A stretch of DNA of 64,000 bases from Stercorarius parasiticus. Its lineage: Eukaryota > Chordata > Aves > Charadriiformes > Stercorariidae. The notes beneath the pieces were generated by a model that saw only the letters and a list, made by a program, of their open reading frames with translations, ran no database searches and was not told the DNA's origin. The position numbers and the translations under genes are program-made. The stretch spans positions 62,001 through 126,000 of the forward strand of contig VWZL01002050.1 of the NCBI GenBank assembly GCA_013396915.1, given 5' to 3'. Shown one piece after another: positions 26,601-37,889 of this stretch. Each line of letters opens with the position of its first letter. Positions within the stretch are counted from its first letter, which is position 1.

Positions 26601-29600
26601 GACCCATCTCCTGACCCATGCAGGGCTGTCCTCACCACACCAGCTGACAGCCCTACAGCATTCATGCCCCTGCCCTGAGCAGCTGGTGAGTGCAGGCAGG
26701 TTTTTTGGGGCAAGCTGTCCCATACAGAGCCGGAGCATACCCAGGGAGCCCCTCAGACACCCCCCGCTCCAGCACAGAGTGAGCAGGGAGGGGGTGACCC
26801 AGCACTGCTAGCTCCTGACAACATTACTGTCCCCGTGTTCTGAGCAAAGTGCATTTAGGCTGCGTCTTAGCTGCAGGCAGGACCTTCTCCCATGCATGTG
26901 TGTCCCCACACTGTGGCCATCTGCAGAATGCAATCACCTCTGCACTCATCCTTCTCCTAACTCACCTCTCCCGGGAGTCCAGATGACCTGCAGAAATAGC
27001 TTCCTTGCAAACACGGGTCCTTGGGATGCTGGAGTAAATGTGCTTCTCTCTGTGCTCCTCAACTCTCTGCATGAAACGTGAAGCACGGAATCGCAGAATC
27101 ACAGAATCAAGAGTGGTAGGGATTGGAAGGCACCTTCGGAGATCTAGTCCAATGCCCCTGCCAAGGCAGGCTCACCTAAGAGCAGGTTGCACAGGAACGC
27201 GTCCAGGCGGGTTTTGAATCTCTCCAGAGAAGGAGATTCCACCACCTCTCTGGGCAACCTGTTACAGGGCTCTGTCACCCTCAACATAAAGAAGTTTTTC
27301 CTCATGTTGAGATGGAATTTCCTGTGTTCCAATTTGTGCCCATTGCCCCCTGTTCTGTCACTGGGCACCACTGAGAAGAGTCTGGCCCCATCCTCCTGAC
27401 ACCCAACTTTTAGATTTGATGAGGACCCCTCTCATTCCTCTCTTCTCCAGCCTAAACAGACCCACATCTCTCAGCCTTTCCTTACAAGAGAGGTGCTCCA
27501 GTCCCTTGATCACCTTTGTAGTCCTCCGCTGGACTCTCTCCAGCAGTTCCCTGTCCTTCTTGAACCTGGGAGCCCAGAACTGGACACAGTACTCCAGATG
27601 TGGCCTCACCAAGGCAGAGTAGAGGGGTAGGATGACCTCCCTTGACCTGCTGGCCACACTCTTTTTAATGCACTCCAGGAGACCATGGGCCTTCTTGGCC
27701 ACAAGGTCACGTTGCTGGCTCCTGCTCAACTTCTTGTCCACCAGCAGTCCCAGGTCCCTCTCTGCAGAGCTGCTTTCCAGCAGATGTTTCTTAAAACAGT
27801 CTGACCTGAGGAGTGCCCCGAGGAGTGCTCCATCCTCACCCAGGCAGAGCAAAAGGTTCCATCCTAGGAGTGCTAGGAGTGCTCCTAGCCCCAGGCTAGG
27901 AAACAGAGCTGGGAGCACAGAGCCTTACTCCTGGCTGTGCAGGACTACTGCTTCTACTCGAGCACGTGCACCTCTCTGTGCTCTGGATCTGTGCATTGCT
28001 CTTCCTGGGGGCTTTCTGGTTCCCCATTCTGGCTTTGAAAGCAGCTGCATGCCGAGTTCAGCACAGGGCCCAGCGACAGTTCAGCTACTGCAGTCCTTTT
28101 ACACGCCCTTCTTAGTTCCTCTGGCCCGGGGATGCGGTGGGAGCTTGTAAAGCATCTTGAGCTCTTCTCAGCTGATCTGCCAGGATCCATTTGCCTCTGT
28201 GCTCAGGCAGCTGGGGATGGTGAGCCCAAACAGAAAAGACCTGCAAAAGGATTGTATGTTTTCACTCAAATTAACTTCTTGATCCTCTGTGTCTGAGAAC
28301 CGCTTGCTTTGACTAAGATGCAAAGATTATTTTGCTTCCCAAGAGCAAAGGGAAAAAAAAAAAGCTATCTAGATGTGATTTTCATGGAGAAGTAATTTTG
28401 GTTTCGCTCTGTTGCTGGCTAGTGATGTTCCTGTAAGCACACAGGTTTTGTGCATGGTTGCACATCTGTGGTTTCTATTAAAAACGCTGCATACTACTAC
28501 AGTTGAGCCAGGGATCCCACTTCCGCATGTAAAAAATGAATTGCATCGTGTTGTTAAAGCTGTAAATGTTCTCTTGTAAGGCTGTAACTTATGTCATTCT
28601 CCTTCCTAATACTGTAGGAGGCTTTTACTGCCCAGCAAATTTTTCCTGACGTTATGTACTCTAAGGCAAAATTATGTTTTGCTGAGGATATGTCGTTTTC
28701 CCTGCCTCTGAAGTTGAGCCTTGCTCTGATTTAGTTATGTTGGGATTATTGAGGGACTGCTGTGATTGCAGATGACACTCGCTATTCTGCTGCAGAGTTT
28801 CTCAAAGAAGCTAATGCTGACTGTGTGTCTGTAACCTGGCAGCCGAGCCCCATCAATCATGCTAAGCAAAGCTTAAACCCCAGCGAGGATAAAAAAGGCG
28901 AGATAGACCGCGCCTGTCGGCTTTGCTGCTCTCCACATCCCACCTCCTCTCAAAGGGACTTCAAAGCATGACCTAAAAAAGGGGCAAAAATGCTTTGAGG
29001 CATTTCCATTCCAGCAAGAGGAGCGGTGCCCGATGGGACCGGTCAGTGCACACGGGTGCTATTCAGTGTCTGGTTTAATCCAAGTTGCGCACAGTTGTGA
29101 CGGAACCCAGGTCTGCGTGTCTTCCCTGGGGTCTTATGTCCAGCGGGACATCCCTCCCTTCTTGCTCACCCATGCTTGTGGCAGCTGCTCTGGCAGCTCT
29201 ACCAGCTTTCATGGTACCTGGTGAAGGTAGTTGTGACCTGAGAGACACATGGCGATAGTAGCAAAATAACAAGAAGAAGAATTGGCAGCACACTTTTGCA
29301 GTCTCTCTGCTAGCAGTGAATCTTTATAGGGCAAAAAAAGCATCTCTTATTGCATTTATCTTAAATTTCCAGTCCTTATTGTGCTTTCTGCCCCTTTGAT
29401 TAGAGCTATTTATTTCCCAGTTTTCCTCTCCTCAAAGTTACCTACATGCCATGATTCAGTCTTGCAGTGAGCTGAACAGAGCTCCGCAGCTCTCTTGTTA
29501 TAAAGCCTGCACAACTCATTTTCTGTGGCGATTTTCAGTGTCCCTTTAAAAATCCACACCCTAGCTCTGCCTGCACCATTCAGCCATGGGTTCCAGCGGT

Positions 29601-32600
29601 TGTGTATGCAGAAGGAGGTCAACCTCCCTTTCCATTCCCAGCTCTTCTGTTTGCACACAAGAATTGCGTTTGCCCTTTTTCCCAGGGCTTCCCACTCTTG
29701 TGTTTTTTGTCTGCTACGACCCCTCCATCCCTTTCAGTGTCAAGGGCTGTCCCGGATACAGACACCGTCCTGTTGGTATTTGCGTGTGGATGCTCGTGGT
29801 TCGCGTGAGCCCAGCTTCCCCAGCAAGGCTGAGCCATCTTGCTCCTGCTTTACCCCTCCAGGTAGTCCTTGGTGTGCTTACATACTTCACCCCCAGTGGC
29901 TTTAATTTTAAGACCAGATCCTTCGTTAAAAATACCATCACCAGAAAAAAAAACCCACTCTCTTTGAATCGTCATCACCCGTTAGCATTTACTTCTCTTT
30001 TATCATGTGTCGTGCAGGGTGGGACCCATTCGCCTGACATTTCTCAGCTGCTTTGAGGAACTAGCGGTCTCTTGGGAATGATGTAGAGGTATCTTTTGGC
30101 CGTTCAGTAAGGCCAGGATGCAATTTAGTGTCTACGTATTGCTACTGTGCATGGCTAGCTGTGAAAGGGGAGTCGTGACAAGGCAGGTTGTCTTCTCCCC
30201 ACCAGGCCAGAAGACTTTCAAGTGCTCTGAGGCTTTTGGGAAACTCAGAGCAGGGGGCTCTCAGTGTCCCAGGGGGGCAGAGGTAAAAGGCTGCAATATC
30301 ATGTGGGTCACCAGGAGAGATGTATTTACAAAATACAAATTTTCCCATGCTTTGTGCCCCCTCGCCCTTGGGCAGCTGTTACGTTCCTGTTCTCCCAAAG
30401 GCTCCTGTGTTGGGTTACCTGCCGTGTTTGATCTGTCAGGTACGGATCAGCCTTCTTGGCGTGCAGGACAAGACCTCTTTTTCTTTCTGAAGCTGTTAAG
30501 AATGGCTTTTTTCCCTAGTGGTTTTATTTTCCTACAGCAACCCCCCTAAATCAGAAGTTACAAAGTGCCGGAAAGCTGCTGTTTGCTCCTTATCTTCTTT
30601 TCTGCTTGCCTCAGGTATTCACCCCGCCTCTCACAGCCAGCCAATATCGGGGAGGTTCAGCTGCTGAAAGTTAATGGCCCAAATCCTTGTTATTACGTGG
30701 AGAGAGAGGTGGATGTTGTTAACCAGCCCTCTTCAGAGATACCGCTGAAGTAGGCTCTATATTTGTCGCTCCACGTCTTGAGATGCTAAAGCAAGATAGG
30801 CTTTTATCTGAAGTTTTCTCTTTTTGCCTTTGAGCTACTGCTGATCTTGGCCCACAGACTCTTCTCAATTATAATTTTTTACATTCCCTTTGAAACATTG
30901 CCTCCCAGTACCTCTGAGGCTTTTTCCAGGGCAGCAGTTACAGGACATTAACGTGCAGAGGTACAAAGCTGGAGAGGGATTTGCATTAGGAAATCGCTTT
31001 TAGACAGACCTATCAGTTTCCCTGACACATGGGGAAACTTCTGCACATCCACAAACAGCTCAGCAGCGCGTCAGCAAGCGCAGGGGACCAGCAGCAGTGC
31101 TGTGCCAGCTCCGTACCTGTTGCCCGTAGTGCCTCTGTGATGGGACACAAAGCCCCAGTGCTGCCGTGAGGCAGCAGCCGTGGGAGAGTGGCTGGATGGG
31201 CCAAACAGCAGTGCCAGGGCACTGGGAATCACTGGGAGAGGAACTAGGGACAGCATCGGTGGATTGCAGGTGCTCACAAGAGAGGGAGAAGCCCAGGACC
31301 CATCCCTGCATCTGGTGGTGCAGGATGGGACCCATTCTCCTGACACTTCTGAGCTGCTTTCAGGAGCTAGCTGTCACTTGGGGATGTATCTCGCTCACCC
31401 AGAGGTGGTAAACCAAATCATAAATTTGCAACCATGAGGCCCAAAGCCTTGTGGCAGAGATGGAGAACAGATATAGAGGAGGAAATGGATGTGGCAGAGT
31501 TTCTTGGTAATCTCAGGCTGGTGGCACGACTCAGTTTCCTGGGTGGGTGAGCGGAAACTATGGAAGGGATGCGAGGCTTTCTGATCCGCATGGGCCAATC
31601 GTATCGAATACGGTTTATAAATCTAAAGTTTGCCGTGCAGCAGAGGCTCCTACCCACATCTGACTTTGCATGTGTTCTGAACAAGTAGGTCATCAACACT
31701 CAGCAGATGTTTTGTCACTACTCATGAGCTACTTATGGAAGCACTCTTTTTAGAAAAGACTAGAGCCGAGTTCCCTTTTGCTGCCCCTTTTGCCTGTAAT
31801 CCTCTATTTGCACCTTGTTCGGGCTGCAGTTGTTGGACCAGTACATGTGTTGGAGAAAGCAAAGGTTGTTAAACCCATTTATTAGCAGTTGCTTTCTAAG
31901 CTTCAGGTTGTTATTTATTTGCTGTTTTTTTAAAAAGTACAGCAAGCTGGGCAGTTTTCTTCTTATTTCTACCTCGGTGACGAAAACACCAGAGCTATTC
32001 ATATCATTTTTAATGATTGTTAATGTGCCTCTCACTTTACTGGCTTGATCCTTCTGCTGTGAAGAAGAAGCAATCAAATCACAATGTGCCACTGGAGTAA
32101 CAAGCCAGTAGTGGAACAATAGCCAATAATGACATATTTGTGGATAAATTCTTTCAGATAAGTTTGGAGAATAGTATCAGGGTCATTAATTGAAATTCGT
32201 GAGTCCTATCCAGATGGCCCAGCCAGTTTACCAAATCTTGAAGGCGAAGATCCAACTGTGCCTAAGCAGTTAAGATCTGAGTGGTGGCAGGGACTCCCTT
32301 CGGCTGTCACAGATTTGTCAGCAAAGCGGACCGAACACTTGTTTTCTTGGGCTACAACTGCTTAAAAGAGAAATTGTCAGTGTTAGGTGATCCCCACACA
32401 AAGAGCAATCCTGTACAGAACAGAAATGCAAGGTGTGCCTTGGAGGCTGTCACTGGTTTTTCTCTCAGTGATGTCCAGCTCCCAGTCACAGAAAAATGCT
32501 GAGAGGGTTGAATTGAATAACCTTAGACAAGATTTTCAAGTGGGATGAGCACAGAATTTCTGCTCTAAATTTAAAATTTCCTGTTCTTCTTGGTATCCCA

Positions 32601-35600
32601 AATGGTCTGAATTTTTACAGAGGAAAACAAACAAACAATCAAACAAACAAACCAGAAATAAAAAGGATCATGTGGAGCCATGAGATGGAGGAGTGGACAT
32701 AAAGGGTCTTACAGGCTCTTGAAATGGTCTCTGCAGGATAGGTAGGCTTTGTTTCTCTTTTTTACTGTCACATTTTAATTCTTTTCAGCTTTGCCTGAGT
32801 TGGCATCTGTCACTGCTGACCTGAGTTTGCATTCTTTTGTCCTCTCTGAACTTGGATCTTCCTTTCACAAACCTCTGACCAGGTTGGTCACACTGTGGTG
32901 CATCGCGGTAAGAGATGCACAGGCTTGCAATAAGTAGATTTCCAGGTTTTCAGCTGACCTCAGTTTTTCAGTGGATGTGGTTGATGTGCTGTGGGTTGGC
33001 ACCACAGAATTAGTTCACGTGTCTGTATCCACAGAATACCATTTGCAGCCCGTCCCCAGTGCAGTACAGGACAGTGTGCTGAAGGAACACCTTTGCTTGC
33101 CTCGATGCAGGCTAAAGCAGCATCTGCTGCACTGTGATAAAACAAGTTTGACTGTAAAAAAACCCTGAAAAAAACCCTAGCATTCATTATATTTTCTGTG
33201 ACTAAGATTTTCCAGGCTAGAATCATAGAATCATAGAATGGTTTGGGTTGGAAGGGACCTTAAAGATCATCTAGTTCCAACCCCCTGCCATGGGCAGCAA
33301 CACCTTTCATTAGACCAGGTTGCTCAAAGCCCCATCCAGCCTGGCCTTGAACACTTCCAGGGACGGGGCATCCACAGCTTCTCTGGGCAACCTCTTCCAG
33401 TGTCTCACCACCCTCACAGTGAAGAATTTCTTCTTGATATCTAATCTAAATCTACCTTCTTCCAGTTTGAAGCCATTACCCCTTCTGAGATGCCTTCAGA
33501 GATGCTGACATGCTCATTTGCTGCTGGTTAATGTGAACCATTTGAGTAAAGGATCACTTGTTTCTGACACACTACAAGTGCAGGGCACGTGCTGCGAGAT
33601 CCTTCATCCACAGTGTGTGGCAAGGCCCAGGGATCTGTTAAGGAGGTACACAAAACTTCTTCCTATTAGTAGCCCTAACAGTCACCCATGTTCTCTTATG
33701 TGAGTGCACACCCAAACCCAGTGCAAATGCCAAGCATCCGCATGTTCCTGTGCATACGGTGTATGCCTCTCACATGTCCGTGGATCTGTGAACACCAGCC
33801 ACTCCTTACAGCTTGATTTCTTCACACGCCATGCAATTGCAAGAGTTTAACGGCAGGGAGATTGGTCTCTTTGAGCCTTCAGGCCTAGCAATTGCTCTGA
33901 TCACTCACCCTGGCCTTCCTGCTCAGCACAGGACGTGGAGCCATGCCTAGTGAGCCCTGAAGGAAAAACAGTATCGTGTGGCTGAGCCACAGACCCTTCT
34001 CCTAAGAGAAGTTTGTGATGTCTTTTTGAAGTCTCCAAGCTGTGGAGAAACCACCCCATCAGCTGCTCCCGTGCTAAATGCCCTTCGCGTCAGCAACATG
34101 CAGCTAATTTCTGGTTTGAATGGATCTCACCCCAAATTCCAATCACCAAAAGTCATTACTCTTCCATCTGCTGATGAAGAGAGCCTTCCAGCTGATTTCC
34201 ATCTTGGTAAAAGTACAGACCGACTGAGTGACCGCCCACTAGTGCCTTTGCTCAGCTAAGTAAAGGTTCTTCAGTTTCTTGCTCCAGGTGAAAGTTTTCC
34301 AGGCCTTAGGAAATCTCATCTTCATGACCTTCCTCCAGGTTCTCCACCTCCTTTTTAATTTTTTTTAAGGCTAATCTGAAGGTCTCCAAGAAGTTTCAGC
34401 TATTCTTAGGAAAACTTCTCCATACAGGTTAGCCCATGCATGGATTTTAAGAACATTTGAACATACGCAATTACTGCTCTTGTCTTTTCTTACTTTCTGC
34501 CAGATCAAAGTTTATTTATCATTGATTTTGTTTCTAGACACAGAAGACAAATACTTAAGGACCATTTTTACCTCTTCTGCATCATTGCTGATAATTCATA
34601 CCATCCCTGCCTAATAACAATTCTGTACCGTGTGTACAGTTTCTTCTGTTCCTAAGAGATGTAAAATATTTTTATTGCCCTTGTCCCACTGTCCTTAAAT
34701 TTTCTATCTTTAGCTTCCCATGTCAGTTTGGATGAACAGTTAATTCATTGTGACCATTTTTTCCCCCTTGCTGTCAAATACATTGGCTCAAGCAGGAGGG
34801 AGTTATAAGTTATAGACTCCAGACCCAAATGGGGCTGCCCCGTGGTCAAGACTCAGCAGGCCCCTAACAAACGCCTCCTTGCTGTGCACTCGGATGGATA
34901 AAACTTGGCATCAGCAGCTGCTGCAGAAGCCACTGGGAAAGTTCCTCAAGCTGTGCTCCTCGTCCAGCCCTCTCACGTGCTCCCAAATGCACACACACCC
35001 CCCCAGCCCATAGCCTCCTTGCTACGCAGGAACATACAGGCTCTGCAGACACTCCCGTTCCTCCATTCAGTTTGGCCAAGAGTCCAAGGTTTCTTGGGGA
35101 AAGCTTTTTTGCTATGCTTTGGGGTTGTTTTCCCCCCTTCCATTTTTTAACTAAAGGTCTGTGTCTTCAGCTTGTGACAAGAGACAAGACTTGATTTTCT
35201 CCACCCCTTTCTCCGTCAGCCTTTTAGCCCTGAAGAATGGCGAGGCAGTGATTATCCTGTGCTATGCAATGCTGGAGGGAAACTGTCTCTCGTCAGTGGT
35301 CACCCAGGCCTGGAAGGAGATGGAAGACAGAGTCCTTGGGTTCAGAGATTCGGTAAAGACACCAATGTCCACCTTTGAGACCCACTGTGTGCAGGGCTCC
35401 CTGCAGTGCTGACCACAACGCTCTGGCAGCCAGAGCTCGTCAGCGCTGTCCTTTCAGGTGCCACCTCCTGGGAGAAGCTGACCTGGGTGACCAGGGAGGC
35501 AAGCTCCAAGCCAGGGGTATGGGAACTCCTCATTCTGCTTTTCCCCCCCTGACCTCCCCGCTGCATCCACCCTTAGGTGTGTGACAGCCTCGGGCGGCGT

Positions 35601-36874
35601 CACATGGACCTCTGTCCTAACTGCGCCTTCTGCTCGCTGAAGAGGGAGCAGTGTCGGCACATCAAAAACCTGAAGCGTGTTCACTGCGAGACAGGCAGCT
35701 TCACCCCCTACATCAACCCTCAGATCTCAGCCCAGTACCAGGCTGCGGGCAACAAGGTATACTGAGCGTGCTGCATCTCCAGCTGCCCTCTGAGGAGGAG
35801 CCTGAGGAGGTGGTGGGGAAGGGGAGGAAGGGAGGAAGAAGCACAGCTTTCCTTATCCCACCCCTTTCCAGACCAGCTCCCCAGAGACCTTGGAGTACTA
35901 TGGCATGGATATTTTTAGAGAGCTGAGGGTGGAGTACTGGTGCAGCCGGATAGCCACCCGTGGCTGTGAGGACCCTCGTGTGGCCCTCTGGCTGAAGGCA
36001 GAGTACACCGCCTTCCAAGACGGAGATGCCCCGAGCCAGGTGGGTGCCCAGTGGGTGCTCCCATCCCTCCTCCTCTTCTTTCTCCAACCTTCATTCCCAT
36101 CTCCCCAGATCTGCGACACGGGAGGAGTTCAACACCCCAGCTACTGTGCCTTCAAGAGCCACCAGTGTTTGCAGCAGACCCTCTACAACCAGAAGGTGAG
36201 AAGCAGCCTGCACTGCCCTTTGCACAGCCTTCTCCTCCATGGCTGGTCCCTCCACAACCAGCCCCAAGTCCCTGCAGGACTCACTGGCCCACTGCTTGTC
36301 CCTCCAGTAGGACACACTTGGGTGTACTTCGGTGGGTGACAAGTAGTGACCCGAGCACAGCTGGCATGTGATTGAGGCAGTGGGATTTGCACAAACGCTG
36401 TAAGAGATGGCAGCGGAGACAGCTACTAATGTTGAGACAGAGGAGCCGTGGAGAGCCTCCTACCCGTTGGGGTATCCCTGTATATCCCTGCAGGGGAGGG
36501 TCTCCACCATCTACTGGGTACTGCCTAGGTGGTAACAAAAAACAGAAACACCAGAGCAGGACAGAGGACTAGCCCGTATCTTAGGAAACATGCAGTTCAG
36601 CTATTATCCTTTCCCTCACGCTTCCCAGCTGGTTCTACCCTCTTCCCTCTGGTGCTCCCATCATCCCAGCCTCCAGATGCCACCCATTATGGAGGTCCTT
36701 TTTCCCCGGGGGGAGGATGGGCAACGGTATCAGTCCTATGAACTCAGGCTCTCTTTGCAGGTGTCTCGCTATGGCTGCCACAGAAATGAGACATACCGGG
36801 TGCTGAGTGAGAAGGAGGGAGAGGAGGAGGTGCAGCTGTGGCAGCAGAGGTTCCTCAGCCTCACCAGGGGGTGA
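20700..36874 (+). CDS. ACRBP: ACRBP, acrosin-binding protein (proacrosin-binding sp32)
   Basis: ACRBP is a secreted sperm protein stored in the acrosome. It binds proacrosin and controls its packaging and activation. I assembled ten exons with matching phases: 20700-20724, 21489-21701, 25754-25848, 25964-26072, 26182-26590, 35220-35352, 35577-35756, 35872-36039, 36109-36195 and 36761-36874. This gives 510 residues plus stop, against 543 in human. Exons 1 and 2 join to a signal peptide ([15 protein letters not shown]). Exon 2 then gives TPGSPLS and [13 protein letters not shown], the family N-terminus. Exon 3 has [13 protein letters not shown]. Exon 5 is a low-complexity, Pro/Ser-rich middle, shorter than the Glu/Gln-rich human one. 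Exons 6-10 are the conserved Cys-rich C-terminal half ([46 protein letters not shown]). Exon 1 is chosen on phase, a good GTGAGT donor and signal-peptide logic, and it is the least certain exon. Intron 5 is unusually long (8.6 kb, transposon-filled), so an extra small exon there is possible. Confidence 0.93.
20725..21488 (+). other. ACRBP: ACRBP intron 1
   Basis: A 764-base intron with GTGAGT donor and CCACCAG acceptor that splits the signal-peptide codons (phase 1). It contains one N at 20770, a CAAA/AACC-rich stretch at about 20918-20970 and the pyrimidine tract described separately. An alternative acceptor after GTTGCTCCAG (21524) is in the same phase and would drop twelve codons of the hydrophobic core. 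Confidence 0.6.
21018..21310 (+). repeat. Pyrimidine tract with (TTTTC)n microsatellite
   Basis: About 290 bases are almost purely C and T on this strand. The core (about 21040-21180) is a tandem TTTTC pentamer array of roughly twenty units that drifts into CTTCT variants and then irregular T/C runs. It lies inside ACRBP intron 1. Array length in the assembly may not be exact. Confidence 0.95.
21974..22640 (-). mobile_element. CR1 LINE in ACRBP intron 2
   Basis: A reverse-strand CR1 copy: it starts with the 3' end AATCATAGAATCATAGAATG, then runs back through the GCTTCTCTGGGCAACCTGTT and GCCTTCTCTTCTCCAGGCTG blocks into the end of the ORF2 frame (minus-strand [17 protein letters not shown]). 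The 5' boundary near 22.64 kb is approximate. It lies antisense within ACRBP, so it cannot supply an ACRBP exon in its own frame. Confidence 0.93.
23393..23625 (+). repeat. Unclassified dispersed repeat, copy A
   Basis: This segment resembles the reverse complement of 31160-31350. Shared words include GGGATGGGTCCTGGGCTTCTC, CCCTGGCACTGCT.TTTGGC and ATCCAGCCA. It is a mobile or duplicated element not recognisable to me as CR1. It lies in ACRBP intron 2. Confidence 0.6.
27083..27800 (-). mobile_element. CR1 LINE in ACRBP intron 5
   Basis: Reverse-strand CR1 running from the 3' end (AATCGCAGAATCACAGAATC) to ORF2 codons near 27.8 kb. The minus-strand translation contains [20 protein letters not shown] and [17 protein letters not shown], typical of the CR1 C-terminus. 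The frame is open for over 180 codons on the minus strand, suggesting a relatively young copy, but it is 5'-truncated and lacks the catalytic domain. Confidence 0.93.
30018..30085 (-). repeat. Unclassified dispersed repeat, copy C (partial)
   Basis: The words GGTGGGACCCATTCGCCTGAC and TCTCAGCTGCTTTGAGGAACTAG repeat, with small changes, 31322-31385 in the same orientation. It is a short terminal piece of the same family as copies A and B. Confidence 0.55.
31150..31395 (-). repeat. Unclassified dispersed repeat, copy B
   Basis: This is the inverted relative of copy A (23393-23625), about 7.5 kb away within the same gene, and it extends further on its right side, where it overlaps copy C in content. 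Several short indels separate the copies, so they are old. Confidence 0.6.
33221..33485 (-). mobile_element. CR1 LINE, 5'-truncated, in ACRBP intron 5
   Basis: The 3'-most 265 bases of CR1 in reverse orientation, from AATCATAGAATCATAGAATGG to GAAGCCATTACCCCTT. It is close in sequence to the 21.97 kb copy and probably of the same subfamily. Confidence 0.92.
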
Positions 36875-37559
36875 TGCACGGTAGTACGGGTATGCAGGGA
36901 AGCGCAGGGCTCTGGAGCAAGCTCTCTGGGGCTGTGGTGGGACAGAGAGTCTGGATAGACTTGGACAGCTCTTCCAAGAGCCCTTGCTAGCCAGCTAGCT
37001 CATCATGGCCACATGTCCCCCTCCAAGCACTTCCCTGCACCATCGGCAGTGACACACCAGGAGGGGAGCTTCATTCAACAGCATTTCACTGTGGTGCCTG
37101 CTGGAACTCCCCCTGAAAACATTTTCTCCAACCAAAGGAGCAGCTGAGCATCGGAGAAGGCATCAGACCTGGGAACCTGGATTTAGAGCCACTGGTCCAA
37201 GTGTCCTTGTCTGAAGTTCCCAGCCATCTCTTGCCTCCCTGCCCCTGCAGGCCTATACCAGTCTCTCCCAAGGATGAGTGTTATTTCAAAAAGAGCTTCT
37301 TTGACCCACAAACCTAATTTGCTTAGTTCCCTCTGATGCCGCCGCTCTATTACACCCCTCAGTGACCCCTCTCATGTCTGAGGTGGGTCCCCACTCCCCC
37401 GTGGTGTTTCTCGCTTGCTGCAGCCCAATGTGTCCCCTGAGCACAAGGACTCCCCCATGGCCTCATCCCCTCCCAGCCCAGGGAGGGAGAAGAGCCAGGC
37501 ACCCTCCAGGTCCCAAACATGGTGTGTGAAGAAGGAGCTGACGTACACACTTTGCTTTC

Positions 37560-37889
37560 CACTGCAGCTGGTTTATTTCTAAAGCTTAAGGGTTTATTGG
37601 GCCTGCGTCCTCCAACCCTCTGTCCATAAAAATAATTCAAACCACAAAAAGCCCAGTGAGGCTGGCGAGAAGACGCTGTGTGGGGAGCACCCAGGACCTG
37701 ATGGCACCCCCGGAGCAAGGGGCTGCTCTCCAGCAAGACAGCAAAAACCCACATCGCCTCCACTCCCTCTCCATCTGTGTGTCTCCCCCACACTTTCCCC
37801 TTCTTCCCCGTGGCTCTCCCGAGGCTGTGCTCTCCCTGGCCACCTTGCATTCCCCCTGGCAGCCTCCCACTGCCCCGGCTCGCTCCCCC
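37560..37889 (-). other. 3' UTR of the WNT4-like gene
   Basis: Minus-strand sequence after the TGA stop (37892-37890) up to two AATAAA hexamers. No other gene lies between, and ACRBP ends on the other strand about 1 kb from the WNT stop, so the two genes converge with little space between their 3' ends. Confidence 0.6.
37572..37598 (-). promoter_or_regulatory. Paired poly(A) signals of the WNT4-like gene
   Basis: Two minus-strand AATAAA hexamers, 37598-37593 and 37577-37572, lie about 300 bases after the WNT stop codon. Either could serve. Confidence 0.6.

Larger units (their letters stand above)
26591..35219 (+). other. ACRBP: ACRBP intron 5, 8.6 kb
   Basis: This is by far the largest intron of the gene, with a GTGAGG donor and a CCGTCAG acceptor. 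It holds two reverse-strand CR1 copies, two pieces of an unclassified dispersed repeat, an (AAAC)n stretch at about 32622-32655 and an exon-like open segment at 30615-30753. The first intronic codon completes AGG and is followed at once by TGA, so a transcript retaining this intron would stop immediately after exon 5. Confidence 0.75.

Noticed and set aside
33978..34259. 93-codon open frame in ACRBP intron 5
   Set aside because: No recognised motif and no convincing acceptor or donor in phase with ACRBP; treated as a chance frame.
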